A stretch of 39,966 nucleotides of DNA from Alphaproteobacteria bacterium UBA3760. Lineage in GTDB: Bacteria > Pseudomonadota > Alphaproteobacteria > Rs-D84. The stretch covers positions 1 through 39,966 of the forward strand of contig DFGC01000019.1 of the NCBI GenBank assembly GCA_002371155.1, read 5' to 3'. A model generated the notes under the pieces. It had not been told where the DNA came from. It worked only from the letters and a program-made list of their open reading frames with translations, and did no database searches. Below are positions 31,535 to 39,966 of this stretch, piece after piece (the first letter of the stretch is position 1; each line of letters starts with the position of its first letter). The translations under genes were made by a program, and so were the position numbers.

Positions 31535-34500
31535 TTATTCTATTTGCACCTTGATTCCCAACGCCGACAAATCGGTCGCCGTATTATTGCCCAATTCAAC
31601 ACCACCCGGCAACACCATCGTTGCAATTTTATCCGCCCCATGCAGGTTTATCGCAACGCGTGTTGTTCCCCGCGGTAATGTCGATAAAGTTTTTTTCAGG
31701 TCAGGCAACACATCGCCATTCCAAACATCCAGAGTAATTTTTTTTGCAATTTTTGCGACCCATCCCGCCAACGGAATAATAGAATCAACAAATATTGATA
31801 CCCGGTCATCGCGATTTGATGATTTTCCCGATATTAAAACCAAAGAATCTTTGGATAAAATTGTTGCAAATTCAATCGCCGCATCACCGAATGCCACCGC
31901 ATCTATATTTCCGAAACTGTCCGTCGCCGATATAGTAATCATTTCTTTGCCGGTTTTTGTTCGACGACGCGAAAACGCACCGACATTTGCGGCAATCTGC
32001 ACAGGTTTTCTGTCGCCGACGCGTTCCAATGTTGCACTAGTTGTCAATTTTTCACGCGCGATTAAATTTTTGTATTGGTCCAACGGATGTGCCGAAATAT
32101 AAAATCCCAATGCCGACAATTCGTTTTCCAACCGTTGTGAAAAATTCCAAGGTTCTGTTTTTGGCAAATTTGATTGCAACCGATTTTCCATAACATCGTC
32201 TTGGGTTGTGTTTGCAAACAAAGACAACAAATTTCCATTATCCTTGCTTTTTGATGCATACGATAAAATCATATCTGCGTTCATAAATATCGCAGCGCGA
32301 TTTTTTTCTAACGAATCCAAAACACCAACCTTGGCAAATGCCTCTAATATTCGTTTGTTTATAATTGGTGCGCATCGTTTGGCAAAATCGGTTAAATTTT
32401 TGAATTTTCCATTTGCACGGCGTTCGGCAATAATCGCATCAGTTGCCGCCGTCCCGACCCCCTTGATAGCCGCCAGCGCATAAATAATTTTTCCATTTTT
32501 TACTGTGAACAAAGATTCACTTTCGTTTATATCGGGCGCAACAATTTGTATTCCAAAGTTTGATTTTGCATCATCAACAAACAACGCCAATTGGTCAGTA
32601 TCGTTCAAATTGCTGGACATTGCCGCGGCAATAAATTCCGGGGTATAGTGTGCTTTTAAATATGCGCATTGGTTTGCCACAATAGAATATGCGATTGCAT
32701 GTGATTTATTAAAAGCATATTTTGCAAATTCCTTGAACTTTTCCCATAAATCTTTGGCGGTATCCCGGTCCAGTGTTCCTTGGGCCTCGCATCCATCCAA
32801 AAATTTAACCTCTAACTTGGCCAATAATTCCAATTTCTTTTTACCCATGGCTTTACGCACGGTATCTGATTCACCGCGGGTAAAGTTCGCCAATGCGCGC
32901 GTCAATAACATAACCTGTTCTTGATATACGATAATACCGTATGATTCTTTTAATATCGGTTCGGCCTTGGGGTGAACATATTCAATTTTTTCTTCGCCGT
33001 GCATACGCGCAATAAATTGTGGAATAAATGCAATTGGTCCCGGTCGATTTAACGCATTCAATGCCGATATTTCCAAGAAACTGGTTGGTTGCATTTTACG
33101 CAATGTTTGTTTAACAAACGGGGCATCGAATTGGAATATCCCCTCGGTCAGTCCCCGTTGCCATAATTTCATAGTTGTCGCATCATCTGTTGGGATTTTA
33201 TCCAAATCAACATTTATTCCGCGTGTTTGTTGAATCAGTTTAACTGCATGCTTTAACACAACCAATGTTTCTAATCCTAAAAAGTCAAATTTAATAAGTC
33301 CTGTTGCTTCCAAATAATGTCCATCATATTGACTGGATGGCAACGGGTTTGATGGGTCGCGATATACCGGTGCAATTTGCGTCGTGGGCCGGTCACCAAT
33401 AACAACCCCACATGCGTGTTGCCCCAGATTTCGTATAGAACCCTCTAATTCTTCTGCGATTTTAACAACCTTGGCCATGTCGGCATCATTTGCCAAAATT
33501 TCCTGCATTTCCGACGATGAATCAACCGCTTCTTTCAATTTTTTTGCATCCGCCGGAATCAGTTTAGACAATCGGTCTGATTTAGAATATGGTATTCCAT
33601 ACACGCGCCCAATATCACGAATTGCACCGCGTGCCTGTAAACTGCCAAATGTAATAATACGACACACAGAATCATGTCCATATTTATCGCAAATATACGC
33701 CAACACGCGTTCAATACCATTCGGTTCGAAATCGACATCGAAATCCGGCATAGAAATACGGTCGGGATTCAAGAATCTTTCAAACAATAATCCATATTTT
33801 AATGGGTCAACATGGGTAATTCCCAAACACCATGCGACAATAGAACCCGCACCCGAACCACGCCCCGGTCCCGTTAAAATATCATTATTGCGACACCATT
33901 GAATATAATCTGCAACGATTAAAAAATACCCCGGGAACCCCATCCCGATAATAACATTTAATTCAAATTCAGCCTGGTCATAATATGGTTTCGTGTCGGT
34001 AATATTATGTTCGGCAATTCGCGCCGCCAAACCGTTCATTGTATTATCACGCAGCATTTGACATTCGGCCTCGAAATCATCACCGAATTTTGGCAACAAA
34101 GGTTTTTCTTTGACATTTACCATAAACCCGCAACGATTTGCGATTATTTCAGTATTTTCTATGGCCTCGGGCAAATCAGAAAACAATTCGCGCATTTCGT
34201 CAGTTGATTTGAAATATTGCTCGGATGATTTTCGTGGACGATTTGGATCGATAACCTTGGTTTGTCCCAACACGCAACTCAATGCATCGGCGGCTTCATA
34301 ATTTTCAGGTGCCGCGAAACACACATCATTTGTTGCAACAATCGGTATATTCAAATCACGCGCGATGCGTAAAAATTCAGGTTCTGTTTTTATTTCATCG
34401 TCCAATCCATGCCGTTGAATTTCGATATAGAATCGATTGCCAAACATATCTTGCAATTTTTTTGCCAAAGATTGCGCCGCCGAATTTTGATTGTTCAAAA

Positions 34501-34969
34501 TCGCCATGCCGATTGGCCCAACATGCGCCCCCGACAAACAAATCAGATTGTTTGACAATCCGGCCAATTCATCAAAAGTAATATATGGGCCCAAATGATG
34601 GTTGTCGGGGCGCATATACATAATTCGCGTCAGTTCGCACAAATTCAAATAACCATCGTGATTTTGCGCCAACAATACGATTTTTGATAAAGATTCCGCA
34701 CGCAAAACCTTGGGGTCGGCACTGTGATGGTTTAATGATATTTCAATACCAATAATCGGTTGCAATTTGTTCGCCGGCATAACATCCGACAATTCTGCGC
34801 ATCCCGACATCATATTTGTATCGGTCAACGCACACGCCGTCATATTATTTGCAATGCACAATTCCGGGATACCTTGCAAAATACCGGCCTTTTTATTTGC
34901 GCCAACCGATATTGTGCTGCCCCCCACAGAAATTTTTGAATGCAGATGAAGATGAACAAAACCACCCAT
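31535..34969 (-). CDS. dnaE: DNA polymerase III alpha subunit
   Basis: 1144 residues. Replicative polymerase. An N-terminal PHP domain opens FVHLHLHSKISV and continues with TACALTDTN. The palm has the catalytic PDFDVDFE (two Asp) and KFDFLGLETL (third Asp), with GPGRGSGAGSIVAWCLGITHVDP before it. The fingers show NRPGPIAFIPQFIARMHGEE and the thumb-side Y-rich blocks. NLLSLF (about 913-918) sits where the beta-clamp motif is expected. The C-terminal OB fold runs from about 975. The chain is near the short end for the family. AAGGAAAGG precedes the ATG. Second gene of the secA unit. Confidence 0.98.
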   Translation of the reverse strand: MGGFVHLHLHSKISVGGSTISVGANKKAGILQGIPELCIANNMTACALTDTNMMSGCAELSDVMPANKLQPIIGIEISLNHHSADPKVLRAESLSKIVLLAQNHDGYLNLCELTRIMYMRPDNHHLGPYITFDELAGLSNNLICLSGAHVGPIGMAILNNQNSAAQSLAKKLQDMFGNRFYIEIQRHGLDDEIKTEPEFLRIARDLNIPIVATNDVCFAAPENYEAADALSCVLGQTKVIDPNRPRKSSEQYFKSTDEMRELFSDLPEAIENTEIIANRCGFMVNVKEKPLLPKFGDDFEAECQMLRDNTMNGLAARIAEHNITDTKPYYDQAEFELNVIIGMGFPGYFLIVADYIQWCRNNDILTGPGRGSGAGSIVAWCLGITHVDPLKYGLLFERFLNPDRISMPDFDVDFEPNGIERVLAYICDKYGHDSVCRIITFGSLQARGAIRDIGRVYGIPYSKSDRLSKLIPADAKKLKEAVDSSSEMQEILANDADMAKVVKIAEELEGSIRNLGQHACGVVIGDRPTTQIAPVYRDPSNPLPSSQYDGHYLEATGLIKFDFLGLETLVVLKHAVKLIQQTRGINVDLDKIPTDDATTMKLWQRGLTEGIFQFDAPFVKQTLRKMQPTSFLEISALNALNRPGPIAFIPQFIARMHGEEKIEYVHPKAEPILKESYGIIVYQEQVMLLTRALANFTRGESDTVRKAMGKKKLELLAKLEVKFLDGCEAQGTLDRDTAKDLWEKFKEFAKYAFNKSHAIAYSIVANQCAYLKAHYTPEFIAAAMSSNLNDTDQLALFVDDAKSNFGIQIVAPDINESESLFTVKNGKIIYALAAIKGVGTAATDAIIAERRANGKFKNLTDFAKRCAPIINKRILEAFAKVGVLDSLEKNRAAIFMNADMILSYASKSKDNGNLLSLFANTTQDDVMENRLQSNLPKTEPWNFSQRLENELSALGFYISAHPLDQYKNLIAREKLTTSATLERVGDRKPVQIAANVGAFSRRRTKTGKEMITISATDSFGNIDAVAFGDAAIEFATILSKDSLVLISGKSSNRDDRVSIFVDSIIPLAGWVAKIAKKITLDVWNGDVLPDLKKTLSTLPRGTTRVAINLHGADKIATMVLPGGVELGNNTATDLSALGIKVQIE

Positions 34970-34995
34970 TTCCTTTCCTTAGAAATCATGCCGAT

Positions 34996-37599
34996 TTAGT
35001 GCAATTTGCCATGACAATTTTTGTATTTTAATCCCGATCCACAAGGGCAGGGCGCATTTCGATGAATATTGGCCTCGCCATTTAATGCGGCGTCATGTGC
35101 GGCGCGTTCTGCATCGGTTTTATTTACATCTTCGCGTGTCAATTCCATCCGACAGATATAAGACACCGACATAATTTTGAAATTATTCATTGTATTTTTG
35201 AATAATTCCAATGCCTCGCGCTTGTATTCATACAGCGGGTTTTTCTGGGCATATCCACGCAGACCGATTGACATTTGTAAATAATCCATCTGTTGCAAAT
35301 GCCGTTTCCAAACCGTATCCAGCGCACCCAACATCATTTGCCGTGTTGCCATTTGCATCAATTCCACGCCGTATTTTTCGGCCTGTTGATTATATCTGCG
35401 AATTGCCAAATTATACAACGATTCATACGCCTTGCGTTCTGTGATTTCCGTATCAGATTTCCAATTTTCAATATCGGTAATATCCAATGCAAACACACGC
35501 AACATTGCATCGTGAATTCCCGTTGTGTTCCAATCCATCGGATGTGATTTTTCCGCGATATTATTTTCGCAAATCATTTCAACAACATCGCCAATCATTT
35601 CCCGTGCCAATGGTGACAAATCCGTTGAAATCATCAAATCATTGCGTTGTTTATAGACAACATTTCTTTGTTCATTCATAACATCGTCATATTTCAGCAA
35701 TTCTTTACGTGCCTCGAAATAGCGGCTCTCGACGCGTTTTTGTGCTTTTTCCAATGCCTTGGTAATCCATGGATGGGTGATTGCCTCGCCCGATTTTAAT
35801 CCCAACGTGGTCAGCATCGTATCCAAACGCGCCGCACCAAAAATACGCATCAAATCATCATCTAATGCCAAAAAGAATTTAGAATCGCCCGGGTCGCCTT
35901 GTCGTCCGGCACGTCCACGCAACTGGTTATCGATACGGCGCGATTCATGACGTTCTGTGCCAATCACATACAATCCGCCCGCATCCAGAACTATTTTTTT
36001 ATTGGCCTCAATTTCGTCATATATTGCCTTTTTCTTGTCGTCAAAATCAGGTGCCGTCGAATCCAAATTCGCAATCAGTTCTTCGGCATTTCCGCCCAAT
36101 TTAATATCTGTTCCGCGTCCCGCCATATTTGTCGCAATCGTGACCGCACCGGGTGCGCCCGCCTGGGCAACAATTTTCGCCTCGGATTCATGGTGCTTGG
36201 CATTTAATACCGCGGGTTCTATATGCAATCTGTCGCGCACCAATTTCGCCAATTCTTCGGATTTTTCAATTGAAACCGTTCCCACCAAAACCGGTTGCCG
36301 CCGGTCAACACATTCCTTGATTTGTTTTAATATCGCATCGTATTTTTCTTGTTTGTTGCGATAAATTTCATCATGATGATCAATACGGGCGACCGGCCGA
36401 TTTGTCGGAATCGACACAACGCGCAGTTTATAAATTTCTTCGAATTCGGCGGCCTCGGTCATGGCGGTTCCCGTCATACCCGACAATGTTTCATACAACC
36501 GGAACAAATTTTGATAAGAAATACTGGACACTGTTTGATTTTCAGGTTGCACCGCGACATGTTCTTTGGCCTCAATCGCCTGGTGCAGTCCGCGTCCAAA
36601 TCTCCGTCCCGTCATAACGCGCCCGGTAAATTCATCAACGATTAAAACCTCGCCACCGCGGACGACATAGTTCACATTTTTCTGATACAAATGATGCGCC
36701 AATAATGCCTGTTGAATATGCATAACAACCGCCGCGTTTTCCGCCGCATACAAATTGTCGCCAACCAACAATCCCGCGTCTTTCAGCAGACGTGTTGCCG
36801 TATCGACACCGCTTTCGGTCAATGTCACATGTCTATCTTTTTCATCTTTTTTGAAATCAGATTCCGTAAATTGTGCAACAACCGCATCAACCCGATTATA
36901 CAATTCACTAACATCTTCGGACGGTCCTGAAATAATCAACGGCGTGCGTGCCTCGTCAATTAAAATACTGTCAACTTCGTCAACGATGGCATAGAATAAC
37001 GGGCGCAAAACCTGTTGTTCTTTGAAAAATTTCATATTATCGCGCAAATAATCAAAACCCAATTCAGAATTTGTCACATATGTAATATCACAATTATACG
37101 CGGCGCGCCGTTCTTCGTCGGACATATCGTGTTGAATAATACCAATGGTCAGCCCCAGAAATTTATATACCTGACCCATCCATTGTGCATCGCGCGATGC
37201 CAAATAATCATTGACCGTAATCAGGTGTGCGCCACGCCCATGCAACGCCTTTAAGTATAATGCCAATGTTGCAACCAATGTTTTACCTTCACCGGTTTTC
37301 ATTTCGGCGATTTGCCCATTTGCCAAAACCATGCCGCCAATCAGTTGCACATTAAAATGACGCAGTCCGATTGAACGCGTGGCGGCCTCGCGCACGACGG
37401 CGAATGCATCCGGCAGCACAGATTTTTCTTTTTCGCCCGCCGCCAGTCTTTTTTTCAATATTTCGGTTTGTGCCCGCAATTCATCATCCGACATTTGGTG
37501 ATATTTTGGTTCCAAATCATTTATCAACGATACGGTTTTATCATAAGATTTAACAATTCTGTCATTTGCAGAACCCAACAATAACTTTATAATATTCAT
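34996..37599 (-). CDS. secA: Preprotein translocase ATPase SecA
   Basis: 867 residues, usual length. Motor for Sec-dependent export. Walker A MKTGEGKT (100-107), DEVDSILIDEARTPLIISG, the VGTVSIEKSE block, NMAGRGTDIKLGG, and the C-terminal zinc finger CPCGSGLKYKNCH. AAAGGG precedes the ATG. Its promoter (TTGACC-17-TATAAA) lies at 37629-37657. Several secreted proteins in the window depend on it. Confidence 0.99.
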   Translation of the reverse strand: MNIIKLLLGSANDRIVKSYDKTVSLINDLEPKYHQMSDDELRAQTEILKKRLAAGEKEKSVLPDAFAVVREAATRSIGLRHFNVQLIGGMVLANGQIAEMKTGEGKTLVATLALYLKALHGRGAHLITVNDYLASRDAQWMGQVYKFLGLTIGIIQHDMSDEERRAAYNCDITYVTNSELGFDYLRDNMKFFKEQQVLRPLFYAIVDEVDSILIDEARTPLIISGPSEDVSELYNRVDAVVAQFTESDFKKDEKDRHVTLTESGVDTATRLLKDAGLLVGDNLYAAENAAVVMHIQQALLAHHLYQKNVNYVVRGGEVLIVDEFTGRVMTGRRFGRGLHQAIEAKEHVAVQPENQTVSSISYQNLFRLYETLSGMTGTAMTEAAEFEEIYKLRVVSIPTNRPVARIDHHDEIYRNKQEKYDAILKQIKECVDRRQPVLVGTVSIEKSEELAKLVRDRLHIEPAVLNAKHHESEAKIVAQAGAPGAVTIATNMAGRGTDIKLGGNAEELIANLDSTAPDFDDKKKAIYDEIEANKKIVLDAGGLYVIGTERHESRRIDNQLRGRAGRQGDPGDSKFFLALDDDLMRIFGAARLDTMLTTLGLKSGEAITHPWITKALEKAQKRVESRYFEARKELLKYDDVMNEQRNVVYKQRNDLMISTDLSPLAREMIGDVVEMICENNIAEKSHPMDWNTTGIHDAMLRVFALDITDIENWKSDTEITERKAYESLYNLAIRRYNQQAEKYGVELMQMATRQMMLGALDTVWKRHLQQMDYLQMSIGLRGYAQKNPLYEYKREALELFKNTMNNFKIMSVSYICRMELTREDVNKTDAERAAHDAALNGEANIHRNAPCPCGSGLKYKNCHGKLH

Positions 37600-37628
37600 A
37601 ACCCTTTACCTTTTATTTTATCAGTGTA

Positions 37629-37657
37629 TTTATAGCAATTTTCTATTTTGCGGTCAA
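37629..37657 (-). promoter_or_regulatory. Promoter of the secA-dnaE-rsmH unit
   Basis: Minus strand TTGACC (37652-37657), 17 bases, TATAAA (37629-37634). Overlaps the -35 of the divergent promoter. Confidence 0.65.
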
Positions 37658-37675
37658 GCCACTTTATGATATAAT
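37648..37675 (+). promoter_or_regulatory. Promoter of the 75-residue gene
   Basis: TTGCGG (37648-37653), 16 bases, TATAAT (37670-37675), in the same TTTATGATATAAT context as the pfkA promoter. The leader of about 55 bases ends in GGGGGA. Confidence 0.55.
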
Positions 37676-37734
37676 CCGTTATGAAAAATAAACAAGGATT
37701 TTTTATATAAATTTTTAATATTATGGGGGAAAAT

Positions 37735-37962
37735 ATGCATGATACATCGGCTCTGAATTTGGATGTTTCGAATATAACCAGTAAAGTTTACACAATCGCG
37801 CCAACCCAGATGGAATACATCGCAAAAATGGTTGGCGACACCGTCGCAGACAGCATGAACATGCGTGCATTTGCGCCCAAAATACGCAGTATTGCAATGG
37901 CGGCATTGACATCGGCATTGGATTCGGCGTCGCACATGGGGGAATCGCATAAAAATAAATAG
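37735..37962 (+). CDS. Small hypothetical protein beside rnpB
   Basis: 75 residues from the ATG at 37735, preceded by GGGGGA; an earlier in-frame ATG at 37723 would lie inside that ribosome site. Not recognised. Helical, with IAPTQMEYIAKMVGDTVADSMNMR and a second helix SIAMAALTSALDSA; no Cys, no signal. The stop is immediately followed by the rnpB promoter. It has a promoter and leader resembling those of pfkA. Confidence 0.65.
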   Translation: MHDTSALNLDVSNITSKVYTIAPTQMEYIAKMVGDTVADSMNMRAFAPKIRSIAMAALTSALDSASHMGESHKNK

Positions 37963-37990
37963 TTGATTTTTCACAAAAATCGCATAAAAT
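37963..37990 (+). promoter_or_regulatory. Promoter of rnpB
   Basis: TTGATT (37963-37968), 16 bases, TAAAAT (37985-37990). Initiation near 37997 agrees with the 5' strand of helix P1. Confidence 0.6.
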
Positions 37991-37996
37991 TTATGC

Positions 37997-38322
37997 ATAT
38001 TCAGATGAACGGAGCATAGCCGCCATTTGGCGGAGGAAAGTCCGGACTGCATTGGGACGCATAGTGGCTAACGGCCACGCGGGGTGACCCGACGATTAGA
38101 GCTACAGAGACGATCTGATTTAATTCAGGGTGAAACGGGCAATCTCTATGTGCAGCAACCCCAAAAAGGTTCTTTGCCCGGTCCCAGGGCTATAAAGAAC
38201 GGGTAGGGGGCTTGACACTTTGTGGTAACACATTGTGCAGACTAATTATGCTCGCTACCATTATATGTTTCGCGACATTAAATGGCAGTACAGAATCCGG
38301 CTTATATGTTCATACTGAATAT
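37997..38322 (+). ncRNA. rnpB: RNase P RNA (class A)
   Basis: About 326 bases. Helix P1 pairs ATATTCAG (37997-38004) with CTGAATAT (38315-38322), helped by ATGAAC/GTTCAT. Universal core segments are present: GGAGGAAAGTCCGGACT near 38033-38048, AGAGCTACAGAGACG, GGGTGAAACGGGCAATCTC, and ACAGAATCCGGCTTA at the 3' side. Catalytic RNA that matures tRNA 5' ends. Ends before a T7 terminator. Confidence 0.97.
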
Positions 38323-38330
38323 AAATCTCA

Positions 38331-38353
38331 CACCGCCAACGCGGTGTTTTTTT
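38331..38353 (+). terminator. Intrinsic terminator of rnpB
   Basis: CACCGC / GCGGTG around CAAC (38331-38346) followed by seven T. Confidence 0.85.
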
Positions 38354-38354
38354 A

Positions 38355-39926
38355 TTACATATCCGGCCCGGCGACAAATTCACCCGTCCCCGCATTGGTG
38401 TAAAATGCCGTCGCCGGATTTGAATCCGCCAAATCATACATTCCTAACACCCCATCCGAATCACGACGCACTGGGATAAATTCGTGCACCAAAGAATTAT
38501 CCTCGTATATTCTTAAATAATAAACTCTAACTCCTGGAAATGATGAATAATTCACATAATCATCTGGATAATCTTCTGGTTTTACAAAAAATATTTGTAA
38601 TGGCGCAGTATTTACAAAACTAGTTATAATGGCATTTGATGAAATTGTTTCTGTTTGGGCGACCCCATCAATATTCACAGACCATGTTCTATTTACATAA
38701 TCTGTTATAAAATCAACTTTTTTCCCTTGTACCAAGCTAAAACGGTTTGTGCTTACAAAACCGCCATAACCAACATAAAAACCATTGCTTGATCCACCCA
38801 GTGCTATATTTCGAGTATTGCCATTTTCAGTCTCTCTGCTGGCGATATAGTAAGCATCACGAGTCCAATAAGACACATCGTTTCCAATATATATTGCACC
38901 TTCATATCTGGATTTCAAATTCCCTATATAATTTGTTTGAATATATTGTGACATTTCTGTTTTTTTCAGATACTCCAGTTTAGTGTACCCCGCGGGTAAA
39001 ACATATTCCACGCCGTTTGCACCCGCAATCGGATACCAATGCGGCGTGCCGTCTTCGTCTTCGACCAACAGGCAATATTTCGCCGTGCACCCCTCATCCG
39101 GGCGGGTTTGTTTATTCGTCGCGATTTGGTCAATCGCCTGCGCCTGGGTCATTGTTTGGGTCACGACCGTATCAACCGCCGCAACCGCCGCGTCCAACCG
39201 CGTTTCCACCGGCGCAAATTGTTGTTCATTATATTTTGTTGTTGCGATTTTGATTGGCACCGCCGGCCCCGCAACAAATGTGCCAGTTCCGGCATTTGTA
39301 TGAAACGCCGTTGCCGGATTTGAATCCATTAAATCATACATTCCAACCACCCCATCCGAATCACGCCGCGCCGGAACAAGATTTTGAATTAAATTTCCAC
39401 TATTCCACACCTTAAACGAATAGTATGCGTTTGCTCCAATACCACCGCTTAAATTTCCGGATACATTGTCAACATTTATGTATATTGGCGATGTTATATC
39501 CATGGCGGATGGTATGGCAAAAGAAACACTGTTGTTATCCATTGTTAATATTCCGTTGGTAAAATCAACCGCTATATCATATATCTGGTTTCTGGTATAC
39601 GGTATTTTAGCTATTGGAGTACTACCACTCCATGCACGTAAACTTATATAGTTTTGATACATATACAGTTGCGTTCTATTGTTTGTGTTTTGCCCAGCCC
39701 CAAACAAACTACTGTCATCTGTAACCAGACGTGCTTTTAGTTCTATTTTTTGTGTTTTTTCAGGAATAATTCCTGTATTCAAATAACTTTGGTTATCAAA
39801 TTCCAAATATTGCAATTCGGTATATCCGGCGGGCAGTGTTGCCGCATGTGCGACATTTAATATAAATGTGCAAACAATCGCTGCAACGACAAATTTTAAC
39901 GAATCGAAAAGGCGTAATTTTTTCAT
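38355..39926 (-). CDS. Secreted protein with two LamG-like repeats
   Basis: 523 residues, ATG with GGGGA upstream. A signal peptide (about 1-29, VAHA-A) is followed by repeat 1 (31-221) and repeat 2 (310-523). Each opens with LPAGYTxLxYL and closes with a near-identical RRDSDGVxGMYDL / DSNPATAF block and a GP end. The fold guessed from the strand pattern is a concanavalin/LamG-like jelly roll, which often binds glycans. The 88-residue linker has a helical TRLDAAVAAVDTVVTQTMTQ segment and one CTAKYC pair. The gene is convergent to rnpB. Surface carbohydrate binding is inference. Confidence 0.8.
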   Translation of the reverse strand: MKKLRLFDSLKFVVAAIVCTFILNVAHAATLPAGYTELQYLEFDNQSYLNTGIIPEKTQKIELKARLVTDDSSLFGAGQNTNNRTQLYMYQNYISLRAWSGSTPIAKIPYTRNQIYDIAVDFTNGILTMDNNSVSFAIPSAMDITSPIYINVDNVSGNLSGGIGANAYYSFKVWNSGNLIQNLVPARRDSDGVVGMYDLMDSNPATAFHTNAGTGTFVAGPAVPIKIATTKYNEQQFAPVETRLDAAVAAVDTVVTQTMTQAQAIDQIATNKQTRPDEGCTAKYCLLVEDEDGTPHWYPIAGANGVEYVLPAGYTKLEYLKKTEMSQYIQTNYIGNLKSRYEGAIYIGNDVSYWTRDAYYIASRETENGNTRNIALGGSSNGFYVGYGGFVSTNRFSLVQGKKVDFITDYVNRTWSVNIDGVAQTETISSNAIITSFVNTAPLQIFFVKPEDYPDDYVNYSSFPGVRVYYLRIYEDNSLVHEFIPVRRDSDGVLGMYDLADSNPATAFYTNAGTGEFVAGPDM

Positions 39927-39966
39927 GATTTCCCCGGGTCCCTCTCAAAAATTCCTTGACTTTTTA

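Noticed and set aside
1..39966. CRISPR array, prophage or insertion sequence
   Set aside because: No regularly spaced direct repeats, no transposase, integrase or phage structural gene could be read in any frame.

Overview
The window reads as chromosomal DNA of an AT-leaning, compact-genome alphaproteobacterium. The markers are an AddA-type (not RecBCD) repair helicase, a DUF2155 protein, an XRE regulator of the alphaproteobacterial QQVQKYE type, and a dnaK promoter that fits the alphaproteobacterial sigma-32 pattern (CTTG-17-nCTATATCAG). Cysteine-rich secreted proteins and a LamG-like repeat protein beside a phosphofructokinase and GpmI suggest a host- or gut-associated fermenter using the Embden-Meyerhof route. 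That lifestyle and any closer placement are inference. No phage, insertion sequence or CRISPR array is visible.

Layout. 1-352 is a non-coding cluster of palindromic repeats. 353-7127 holds a membrane-anchored coiled-coil protein divergent from a DNA-repair block: AddA split into a helicase ORF and a nuclease ORF, then recN. 7152-8046 holds two unrecognised genes. 8069-12327 (minus) is one run of six genes: DUF2155 protein, small membrane protein, DUF1460 lipoprotein, tsaD, a hypothetical gene, xseA. 12428-14855 (minus) is the rpsP-rimM-trmD-rplS operon with two extra small ORFs between rpsP and rimM. 15051-15260 is a tRNA-Gly(CCC) gene followed by a 113-bp segment that ends in a second copy of the tRNA 3' end.

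15344-19040 carries small hypothetical genes, a membrane LysM protein and a divergent phosphofructokinase. 19141-22989 holds dnaK, rplY with a structured leader, and the divergent rsmD/tadA pair. 22986-25653 holds an unrecognised gene, gpmI and an XRE regulator. 25713-30639 is a block of secreted or membrane proteins. 30688-37599 (minus) is secA-dnaE-rsmH. 37735-38353 carries a 75-residue protein and the RNase P RNA, and the window closes with a secreted two-repeat LamG-like protein.

Three non-coding themes stand out. First, several genes (recN, the DUF2155 gene, rsmD, tadA) have a -10 box exactly 7 nt before the ATG and no Shine-Dalgarno, which points to leaderless mRNAs. Second, two families of short palindromes keep their loops while stems change in a paired way. 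Third, the tRNA-Gly 3' end is duplicated as after a site-specific insertion. None of these can be proven without genome-wide comparison.
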